Shown here: positions 58,129 to 64,000 of the stretch, piece after piece
How positions within the stretch are numbered: position 1 is the stretch's first letter
How the letters are laid out: each line of letters begins with the position of its first letter
NCBI RefSeq assembly: GCF_005048855.1
Contig: NZ_SUME01000001.1
Location: forward strand, 62,001-126,000
Reading direction: 5' to 3'
DNA: 64,000 nt
DNA from: Sphingobacterium olei
GTDB taxonomy: Bacteria; Bacteroidota; Bacteroidia; Sphingobacteriales; Sphingobacteriaceae
The notes under the pieces: generated by a model
Seen by the model: only the letters and a program-made list of their open reading frames with translations
Told to the model about the DNA's origin: nothing
Databases searched by the model: none
Program-made: the position numbers and the translations under genes

Positions 58129-58305
58129 CCGCAATTAAATTCGGGTTGTCACTATTTTAAACTTAACGCTTCAATATCACGAGCAATACAAAGATATAGT
58201 CCATTTTGCGAAAGCCATCTAGGTCATAATCATACGCTCAAATCATGTGTAATCGAAGTTTAATAATACATGAAGCCTGTTTAAATTTAATTGCGGTTTT
58301 TTTTT
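58129..58305 (+). ncRNA. ssrS: Candidate 6S RNA
   Basis: CCGCAATTAAATT at 58129-58141 pairs perfectly with AATTTAATTGCGG at 58284-58296, closing a 142-nt interior, and nine T follow at 58297-58305. A second 8-bp stem lies inside (TTAAACTT 58157-58164 with AAGTTTAA 58256-58263), then GAGC 58181-58184 with GCTC 58236-58239. The result is a rod of ~170 nt with internal loops, the 6S RNA shape: closing stem, central bubble, terminal arm. It lies between zapA and rny; zapA is the classical upstream neighbour of 6S RNA. It would bind sigma-A RNA polymerase in stationary phase. A plain long-range terminator is the alternative. Confidence 0.7.
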
Positions 58306-58374
58306 GCTGAAAGTCTTTGTCATACAAAGCTTTTAAGGGATTGAGCGTGCAGAGTTAATAATCATAGATCGTTT

Positions 58375-58382
58375 TAGATTTG
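58375..58382 (+). promoter_or_regulatory. -7 box of rny
   Basis: TAGATTTG matches TAnnTTTG exactly, 72 bp before the rny start. It follows the T-run of the candidate 6S RNA, so rny is expressed independently of zapA. Confidence 0.5.
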
Positions 58383-58454
58383 GGGATGATAAAAAATGGT
58401 TAGTAATGTTTTGAAAAGAAAATTATTAAAAACTAAATATATACAATAAATAAA

Positions 58455-60014
58455 ATGGAGTTATCAACGACAATTTCAATAATAATTTCACTTCTTATTG
58501 GTGTTGTTATTGGACGGTATGTGTTACAACTACTGTTCAAGAAGCAAGAGCAAGCTGCCAACGGGAAAGCGGAGAGTATTATAAAAGAGGCTGAAAAACA
58601 TGCCGAACATATCAAGAAACAACGTCAACTAGAAGCTAAAGAACGGTTTCTTCAACTTAAAGCAGAGCACGAAAAAGAGGTTAATCAACGCAATAACACG
58701 ATAGCTCAAAAGGAAAATAGTATCCGTCAGAAAGAACAATCCATCAATCAAAAACTAGAGACTTTAAATCGGGAAAAACAGGAGCTGGATGCTAAAAGTA
58801 AAAAGTTAGATCAACTCGTTGAGGTGAATGAGAAGAAAAGTGAAGAAGTGGATCAATTGAAAAATCAGCATATTCAACAATTGGAAACTATTGCGGGATT
58901 GACTGCTGACGAAGCCAAAGAACAATTGGTGTCTTCATTACGGGAAGAAGCACGTTCTCAAGCTATTATGCAGATTAAAGATATCGTAGATGAGGCGAAG
59001 TTGACGGCTTCTAAAGAAGCTAAAAAAGTAGTTATACAGACTATTCAACGTACAGCTACGGAATCTGCAATTGAAAATACAGTTTCCATTTTTAACATCG
59101 AAAATGATGAAATCAAAGGGCGCATTATCGGTCGGGAAGGGCGTAATATACGTGCACTCGAAGCCGCTACAGGTGTTGAGATAATTGTTGACGATACGCC
59201 TGAGGCTATTATTTTATCGGGGTTTGATCCGGTACGTCGTGAGATTGCCCGTCTGTCATTGCATCGATTGGTAACAGATGGTCGTATTCACCCGGCTCGT
59301 ATTGAAGAAGTGGTTGCCAAAACACGCACGCAGATCGAGGATGAAATCGTCGAAATTGGTGAACGTACCGTTATAGATCTAGGCATACATGGCTTACATC
59401 CTGAATTAATCCGCATGGTAGGGCGTATGCGTTACCGTTCTTCTTACGGTCAGAACCTATTACAACACTCGCGTGAGGTGGCTAACTTCGCGGCAACGAT
59501 GGCGGCAGAGCTCGGCTTGAATGTGAAAATGGCCAAGCGAGCAGGTCTATTACACGATATTGGTAAGGTGCCTGATGATAATCCTGAACTACCGCATGCG
59601 ATATTGGGTATGCAATTGGCCGAGAAATATAAGGAACATCCAGATGTTTGTAATGCTATTGGAGCCCATCACGATGAAATAGAAATGACATCCATGATTT
59701 CTCCTGTTGTGCAGGCTTGTGATGCTATTTCAGGAGCGCGCCCAGGCGCACGTCGCGAAGTCGTTGAAAGTTACATCAAGCGTTTGAAAGAATTAGAAGC
59801 ATTGGCGTTATCGTATCCGGGTGTAGAGAAAACATTCGCTATTCAGGCAGGCCGCGAGTTGCGCGTTGTAGTGGAATCTGAACGGATCAGCGATGCAGCT
59901 GCAGAAGTGTTAGCTGCCGATATTTCGAATCGTATACAGACGGAAATGACTTATCCTGGCCAAATCAAAGTAACGGTAATTCGCGAAACAAGATCGGTGT
60001 CGTACGCGAAGTAA
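58455..60014 (+). CDS. rny: Ribonuclease Y
   Basis: The enzyme has 519 residues. An N-terminal membrane anchor lies at ~5-24, followed by a long coiled coil (~27-165, rich in Lys, Glu and Gln), a KH domain ([26 protein letters not shown]) and an HD domain with the metal-binding [11 protein letters not shown]. It is a membrane-bound endonuclease that starts mRNA decay. The anchor, coiled coil, KH and HD order is complete, and a strong terminator follows the stop. Confidence 0.96.
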   Translation: MELSTTISIIISLLIGVVIGRYVLQLLFKKQEQAANGKAESIIKEAEKHAEHIKKQRQLEAKERFLQLKAEHEKEVNQRNNTIAQKENSIRQKEQSINQKLETLNREKQELDAKSKKLDQLVEVNEKKSEEVDQLKNQHIQQLETIAGLTADEAKEQLVSSLREEARSQAIMQIKDIVDEAKLTASKEAKKVVIQTIQRTATESAIENTVSIFNIENDEIKGRIIGREGRNIRALEAATGVEIIVDDTPEAIILSGFDPVRREIARLSLHRLVTDGRIHPARIEEVVAKTRTQIEDEIVEIGERTVIDLGIHGLHPELIRMVGRMRYRSSYGQNLLQHSREVANFAATMAAELGLNVKMAKRAGLLHDIGKVPDDNPELPHAILGMQLAEKYKEHPDVCNAIGAHHDEIEMTSMISPVVQACDAISGARPGARREVVESYIKRLKELEALALSYPGVEKTFAIQAGRELRVVVESERISDAAAEVLAADISNRIQTEMTYPGQIKVTVIRETRSVSYAK

Positions 60015-60037
60015 TTCGCTTCTATACGTTACTTAAG

Positions 60038-60076
60038 AGGGTATCTTCTATGTTTGTCATAGGAGATGCCCTTTTC
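60038..60076 (+). terminator. Terminator of rny
   Basis: AGGGTATCTTCTATG at 60038-60052 pairs with CATAGGAGATGCCCT at 60058-60072 (two G-T pairs, loop TTTGT), followed by TTTTC. A stable 15-bp stem. Confidence 0.85.
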
Positions 60077-60143
60077 TATTTGACTATGTTTAGGTTATGA
60101 TGTTAAGAGGTAATAAAAATGAAGGTTTAATTTATACTAATTT

Positions 60144-60202
60144 CTTTTGTCGCTTGGACCGCGACGGGTCTGCACTTTTTTCTTGCCAAAAGTGTACAAA
60201 AG
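60144..60202. repeat. Nested inverted repeat in a gene-free stretch
   Basis: CTTTTGT (60144-60150) pairs with ACAAAAG (60196-60202). Inside it CACTTTT (60173-60179) pairs with AAAAGTG (60188-60194). The stretch 60150-60260 is richer in G and C (GCGACGGG, GCGCGTCGC, GCCGGCTCG) than its surroundings. No gene is supported between 60079 and 60308. It looks like a REP- or MITE-type extragenic element, or a remnant of one. Confidence 0.45.
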
Positions 60203-60308
60203 CGCGTCGCTGTGCCGGCTCGACACCAAGGTTCACCATTCCTGATATTGTCGACCCGCCAAGACGACATTTGTCGGATATGAAAGGATAGCGCTTTATT
60301 CTTAGACA

Positions 60309-60988
60309 TTACGGTTCCTTCCAAAAAAAATCCCAAACCTTGATTTCTTTTGTTAGTTCTGCCATGTGCTGGATAGCGTAGCTATACGAGGTGTAAAGCT
60401 GAGTGTATTGGGCGACGTAATCATCAAATAGGATAAGGACCTCTTTGAGCTTGATCAGAAATTCTTGTAGGTCTTTGTCAAGCGACGAAATATCCACCTG
60501 CATGTCCTCATGAAATTGGAAAACCTCGTCTAGTATCTTAAAATTGAGCGGATCGATACATTTCGATCTCTATAATAGCTGTCTGTGTACCGGTTGTAAT
60601 GTTCTGAATTTCGTTGTATCCCGTCATAAAATAAGATGGTGTCATGATGTAGTTTAGTGACTTGATTCGCAAAGTCGCGGATTTCTACCTGTAGCTTGAT
60701 ATCCACATTGACCAGCAGATCCGCTTGTGACCTGTCTACTTGACCGGTGTAGAAATCGTGTATCCGTTCTAGCTCTTTGCGTTCATCGACCAAAAGATCG
60801 AGTTTTAACTGGGTGAGTAGAATGTCACCCCGGTCTTTTTCCAGCTGGATCTTCATTTCCCAGACTTCATCGTGTGCCTGACGGTAATTCGCTAATGCGT
60901 TAACTTCAAGGTTGGATGGGAAATCTCTCTCTTCGATCGTATAAACGATATCGCGAAGGGGATGTTTGATAGTGTTGCAACAAGATAG
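60309..60988 (-). pseudogene. Frameshifted, 5'-truncated coiled-coil protein gene
   Basis: On the minus strand a frame is open from 60988 (just after a TAA at 60991-60989) to a TAG at 60530. It reads HPLRDIVYTIEERDFPSN and then helical sequence, with no plausible start codon until an internal Met at 60856. Near 60551-60562 the continuity shifts by one base to another frame, which runs IDPLNFKILDEVFQFHEDMQVD to a stop at 60309. The two parts join smoothly as one ~220-residue, charged, helix-rich product. A one-base indel and a lost 5' end suggest a decayed gene; an assembly error could explain the frameshift only. Family not recognised. Confidence 0.65.
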
Positions 60989-61113
60989 TTAAAATTTGGA
61001 TAATTATAAAATAAAACCCTTTCGTGTCGAGAATAGCATTAATTCCTTACCTTTGCTGTATGAAACCGAGATGTAACTCATATTGACAGAGACAAGTCAA
61101 TGATTATCTTCGA

Positions 61114-61133
61114 TGAGCTCGCAAGCTCGGTTA
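61114..61133 (+). repeat. Dispersed 20-bp extragenic repeat, copy 2
   Basis: TGAGCTCGCAAGCTCGGTTA is the exact reverse complement of 14340-14359. It overlaps an in-frame ATG at 61113 that would add 21 spurious residues to the next gene. Confidence 0.6.
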
Positions 61134-61175
61134 GTTAAATCGAGCTCTAATCAGCTATTGGAAAAAAATATACAG

Positions 61176-61706
61176 ATGAATAAAAAGAATGCTAAAGGCA
61201 CAAAACAACCCGAGTTTTCTCGCCCCGTTGAAAAGTATTTTTATGAATTAGATCATGTCTTCGCTTCGGGTAGTAAAAGTTTGTATGCGGTATGTCTAGC
61301 CTGCGCATTTTTTGGCATCATGGGATTGATATGGATGATCCCCTTCCCGCAGTTTGATTTCCTGGTTAAACTAAATATGCACACCTTTCTCAATTGGGGT
61401 TCATTTTTTATTGCTATAGCCATATATCTATATTTAAAGCTATCGCCAACTTTATCTTATGCCATTTTATTTTCTATAGCTGCCATGAGCTTTTTTATTG
61501 TGCAATTGGAATATGTGGAACGCGATGGGGGGGCGAGTGTTGTACTGGTTTGTACGATGATCAGCGTTATTAGCTTATTGGTTCTTTGGGTATTGGCCAA
61601 AAGAGAATCCAAACCTGTTAGCGGCAATGATTTTATTAAGTTATTAACCGTAGGCCCAATTTGGCTCTGGTCTAAAGTGTTTGATAAACTGAAAATAAAA
61701 TATTAA
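61176..61706 (+). CDS. Mpo1/DUF962-like multi-pass membrane protein
   Basis: The product is 176 residues from the ATG at 61176. The longer frame from 61113 starts inside a dispersed repeat and is rejected. Four to five hydrophobic segments lie at ~38-60, ~74-92, ~98-113 and ~125-145. The sequence RPVEKYFYELDHVFASGSKSLYAVCLACAFFGIMGLIWMIPFPQ is like the N-terminus of Mpo1-type proteins (DUF962), which oxidise 2-hydroxy fatty acids, but the second conserved His of that motif is not seen. The family call is therefore weak. It is paired with the LURP-one-like gene 6 bp downstream. Confidence 0.5.
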   Translation: MNKKNAKGTKQPEFSRPVEKYFYELDHVFASGSKSLYAVCLACAFFGIMGLIWMIPFPQFDFLVKLNMHTFLNWGSFFIAIAIYLYLKLSPTLSYAILFSIAAMSFFIVQLEYVERDGGASVVLVCTMISVISLLVLWVLAKRESKPVSGNDFIKLLTVGPIWLWSKVFDKLKIKY

Positions 61707-61712
61707 TTTGTT

Positions 61713-62309
61713 ATGATGGAGCAATTGAATTATCCCCTTCATTTTCAATTTCGTGTTACTACACTTGCCAATGATTTTGTGGCTACGGATGCTTTTGGTG
61801 ACACAATTTATTATGTCAGGGAGAAAATGTTTTCTTGGAGAGACCGTATTAAAGTATATCGAGATCAATCAAAAACTGAATTGTTGTACGAATTAACCTC
61901 CAATAAATTAATTGATTTTCAGCAAACTTTTACAATAACGGATGGAGCAGGGCGGGTGATCGGCAAGGTGAGAAGAAAAACCTTAAAGTCGCTTTGGCGA
62001 TCAACCTTTAATTTGATGGATCCCAGTGACTCCATAGATCATAGTATTAAGGAAAAGAACCCATGGACTAAATTTTGGGATGGACTCTTTGGAGAAATCC
62101 CTCTTGTAGGTATGTTGTCCGGTTATTTGTTCAATCCGTCTTATATCTTGCGGAATGATGCCGGAGAGGAGATGTTCGAGATAAAAAAAGAACCGTCTTT
62201 CTTTGGAAGAAAATTCAGTGTACACAAAATAACAGAGCGGGAAGTAGATGACGAACGTTTTGTACTCAGTTTAATGCTTTTGGTGTTAATGGAAAGGAGT
62301 AATGGTTAG
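61713..62309 (+). CDS. LURP-one/scramblase-like (Tubby C-terminal fold) protein
   Basis: The protein of 198 residues has no signal peptide. Strands in the pattern of the Tubby-like fold dominate (FQFRVTTLANDFVATDAFGDTIYYVREKMFSWRDRIKVYRDQSKTELLYEL), as in LURP-one-related and scramblase-type proteins. The hydrophobic GEIPLVGMLSGYLF at ~130-143 and the C-terminal helix LMLLVLMERSNG fit that fold. The role is unknown; lipid or membrane association is likely. It lies 6 bp downstream of the Mpo1-like gene, so the two are cotranscribed. Confidence 0.6.
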   Translation: MMEQLNYPLHFQFRVTTLANDFVATDAFGDTIYYVREKMFSWRDRIKVYRDQSKTELLYELTSNKLIDFQQTFTITDGAGRVIGKVRRKTLKSLWRSTFNLMDPSDSIDHSIKEKNPWTKFWDGLFGEIPLVGMLSGYLFNPSYILRNDAGEEMFEIKKEPSFFGRKFSVHKITEREVDDERFVLSLMLLVLMERSNG

Positions 62310-62318
62310 CTTTTTTAG

Positions 62319-62828
62319 CTAACTATTTTTATAGATTGCATACTCAAATTGCATTGCGCCGGTAACGGCAGGAGCAGGGTATTCTTTTTCCTTGACTGCA
62401 CCGATTTTGGCTAATGCTGCTTGGGAACGGAAGTTTTTCTCGCGGACATGGAAAATAATCTTATTCGCGACTTCGAACGCCGTGTGTATCATCAACTGCT
62501 TAATAGACTGATTGTACGTGCCTCCCCAATACGCCTTGGCCAAAAAAGTGTATCCAATAGCGATTGATCTTTCTGGTTCATTATATTGGTAAAACGACGT
62601 AGCACCTATTACATGCTGTGTTTTTTTATCAATGATAAGAAAGGGCAAATCCGTATCTAAAAGCTTTTTAAAATATTGGGTAAACCCGATTGGTGTGTAT
62701 CTGCTGAAATCGGGATGCTGTGCCCAAATTTCTTTATCTGAAGCTACTAGATACAATAAATCAAAATCCCTTTTTTCAAGAGGTATTAATTCAATCAATT
62801 CATTTGATAGTGGAATCCGAGGTATCAT
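62319..62828 (-). CDS. GNAT-family N-acetyltransferase
   Basis: The 169-residue protein has a GNAT fold of the RimJ/RimL type: LIPLEKRDFDLLYLVASDKEIW start, IGATSFYQYNEPERSIAIGYTFLAKAYWGGTYN (acetyl-CoA site) and NFRSQAALAKIGA (usual N-x-x-S-x-x-x-L-x-K-x-G). It probably acetylates an amine or protein N-terminus. One base separates it from the tyrA stop, so it is coupled to the tyrosine genes in an operon. Confidence 0.87.
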   Translation of the reverse strand: MIPRIPLSNELIELIPLEKRDFDLLYLVASDKEIWAQHPDFSRYTPIGFTQYFKKLLDTDLPFLIIDKKTQHVIGATSFYQYNEPERSIAIGYTFLAKAYWGGTYNQSIKQLMIHTAFEVANKIIFHVREKNFRSQAALAKIGAVKEKEYPAPAVTGAMQFEYAIYKNS

Positions 62829-62829
62829 G

Positions 62830-63669
62830 TTACTTGATAATACGTTTAATCTTATTTGATTTTTTAATCAATTTATGCAAACCTTCATAATCTTCCTGCT
62901 CGATTTTATCATGAAGCTTCTTTAATTGTTTGATATGTTCAGCCAGAACTTCCAATACATTTTCTCTATTTTGTTTAAAAATTGGTGTCCACATGTCGGG
63001 AGATGACTTCGCTAAACGTACGGTAGATTCAAAACCCGAACCCGCTAATTCAAAGATGCGGCCTTGGGATTTTTCTTTCTCTAAAACGGTCAGTGCCAAG
63101 GCAAAAGAAGTTAAATGCGAAATATGCGATACATAGGCGGTATGCATATCATGCTCTTCTGCATTCATAAATGTTGATTTCATCTCCAATTGATCCGTAA
63201 TGGCATCCGCAAGATCAAAGGCATCTTCGTCTGATTTGAAAGCTTCTACATACACCATGTTCTTGTCCCTGAATAAATTTGGTATGGCTGCTTCAGGTCC
63301 GGAATATTCCGTACCCGCCATTGGGTGAGCAGCAACATAACGTCCACGTTTAGGATGATCGACTATTTTATTGAGGATATTGATCTTGGTGGATCCCATA
63401 TCGATGACAACTTGATCGTTGATCCGATCCAGGATGTACGGCGTAAGCTGCATAATGACATCTACGGGAACAGTCAGGACGATAACTTTAGCGTTTTCTA
63501 AAGCTTCATCCAGCGTTGCGATTTCATCTACTAAACCCAGTTCCAAGGCTTTTTTTTGGTTGGATTCATTCTTATCCACACCAATAATCTTATCACAGAA
63601 TTTCGTTTGTTTAAGTCGGATACCTACCGATCCCCCGATAAGTCCTATTCCGACAATAGCTATGTTCAT
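62830..63669 (-). CDS. tyrA: Prephenate dehydrogenase
   Basis: The product has 279 residues and begins MNIAIVGIGLIGGSVG, the NAD motif. It has HPMAGTEYSGP (residues ~115-125), whose His is the conserved catalytic residue, and IDMGSTK in the nicotinamide region. It converts prephenate to 4-hydroxyphenylpyruvate in tyrosine synthesis. No chorismate mutase domain is fused at either end, so it is the monofunctional form. It lies downstream of an aminotransferase gene on the same strand, a common Bacteroidota order. Confidence 0.93.
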   Translation of the reverse strand: MNIAIVGIGLIGGSVGIRLKQTKFCDKIIGVDKNESNQKKALELGLVDEIATLDEALENAKVIVLTVPVDVIMQLTPYILDRINDQVVIDMGSTKINILNKIVDHPKRGRYVAAHPMAGTEYSGPEAAIPNLFRDKNMVYVEAFKSDEDAFDLADAITDQLEMKSTFMNAEEHDMHTAYVSHISHLTSFALALTVLEKEKSQGRIFELAGSGFESTVRLAKSSPDMWTPIFKQNRENVLEVLAEHIKQLKKLHDKIEQEDYEGLHKLIKKSNKIKRIIK

Positions 63670-63675
63670 TGTTCA

Positions 63676-63716
63676 GTATTGAGTATTGAGTATTGAGTAT
63701 TGAGTATTGAGTATTA
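63676..63716. repeat. Heptamer tandem repeat (GTATTGA)5 between the aminotransferase and tyrA genes
   Basis: GTATTGA occurs five times in perfect tandem at 63676-63710 and continues as GTATTA. It starts 7 bp upstream of the tyrA start codon and lies in the leader of that gene, after the aminotransferase stop at 63743. Copy number of such short perfect arrays can change by slippage and could alter translation of tyrA. Confidence 0.85.
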
Positions 63717-63742
63717 GGAACTCTATACAAACTCCTTGTTCT

Positions 63743-64000
63743 TTAATCTTTATGCTTGACTTCCTTTATTCTCGCAATAGCTTGATCCAACACTTCTTCT
63801 TTTGCGCAAAGACTAATGCGAATATATTGATTTCCTGCGGTACCAAAAATTCCACCAGGAGTAATAAATACTTTTGCACGTTGAAGTATGTTGTCGCTGA
63901 GCTGATAACCGGATTCAAATGTGTTGGGGATTTTCGCCCAAACAAAAAGTCCTATTTGCTGCGTACTGTACACGCAATCCAACATATCCATAATTTCGTA
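63743..64000 (-). CDS. Aminotransferase class I/II, C-terminal part only
   Basis: The last ~85 codons of a gene enter the window from the right; the start lies outside. VFITPGGIFGTAGNQYIRISLCAKEEVLDQAIARI is the typical C-terminal arginine-bearing region (YIRISL, the substrate-carboxylate Arg) of fold-type I aminotransferases such as the aspartate/LL-diaminopimelate branch. Followed by tyrA, it may transaminate phenylpyruvate or hydroxyphenylpyruvate; this is inferred. Confidence 0.85.
   Translation of the reverse strand, partial: YEIMDMLDCVYSTQQIGLFVWAKIPNTFESGYQLSDNILQRAKVFITPGGIFGTAGNQYIRISLCAKEEVLDQAIARIKEVKHKD

Noticed and set aside
58297..58305. Simple rho-independent terminator of zapA
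   Set aside because: The stem partner is about 140 nt upstream and a second conserved-looking stem lies inside, which fits a structured RNA better than a terminator; the T-run would end that RNA.
60144..60308. An IS element or transposase remnant
   Set aside because: No transposase coding sequence, terminal repeats with target duplication, or DDE-type motif could be found; only nested inverted repeats are present.
61113..61175. Longer N-terminus for the Mpo1-like protein from the ATG at 61113
   Set aside because: That ATG and the next residues are spelled by the dispersed 20-bp repeat; the internal ATG at 61176 gives a normal membrane-protein start.

Overview
The window reads as a chromosomal segment of a Bacteroidota bacterium, most likely of the Sphingobacteriaceae (Sphingobacterium or a close relative). 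This rests on a SusC/SusD pair, a cargo protein with a gliding-motility type C-terminal domain, -7 promoter boxes of the form TAnnTTTG with little Shine-Dalgarno signal, and the gene content. Assignment below family level is not possible from sequence reading alone.

The first half (1-31504) looks like one catabolic island. A divergent AraC-type regulator precedes a seven-gene operon (3435-13750) that encodes a complete trans-4-hydroxy-L-proline pathway: 4-hydroxyproline epimerase, D-hydroxyproline dehydrogenase, pyrroline-hydroxycarboxylate deaminase and alpha-ketoglutarate semialdehyde dehydrogenase. The same operon carries an amino-acid permease, a secreted DUF885 protein and a DPP-IV-like prolyl peptidase. 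Next comes a GH127-type beta-L-arabinofuranosidase with a LamG-like domain, a multi-domain GH43 protein and a secreted HExxH protein (14408-22329). A SusC/SusD operon follows, with two accessory lipoproteins and a second HExxH lipoprotein (22792-31504). Beta-L-arabinofuranosides linked to hydroxyproline are characteristic of plant extensin-type glycoproteins. I therefore infer a system that strips arabinose from hydroxyproline-rich glycoproteins, cuts the protein and burns the hydroxyproline. A near-identical 11-bp-period direct repeat upstream of both the hydroxyproline operon and the SusC operon suggests shared control.

The second half (31566-64000) is mostly core genome. It holds a thioesterase, a DUF819 transporter, a Gfo/Idh/MocA oxidoreductase, a PorE-like TPR/propeller/OmpA protein, queE and a large type-B T9SS cargo protein. 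It then has a glycolytic operon pfkA - BadF-type kinase - gap opposite a Nudix-like NrtR-family regulator, and a TetR-TolC-MFP-RND efflux operon. After these come purL, pheT, a small coiled-coil gene, zapA, a strong candidate 6S RNA and rny. A decayed stretch holds a frameshifted coiled-coil gene and repeats. The window ends with a Mpo1-like protein, a LURP-one-like protein, a GNAT acetyltransferase, tyrA and the end of an aminotransferase gene.

No rRNA, tRNA, CRISPR array, transposase or prophage gene was recognised. Non-coding structure includes several clear terminators, an extended intercistronic hairpin, a 7-bp tandem repeat, a 42-bp tandem repeat and a 20-bp sequence present twice in opposite orientation.
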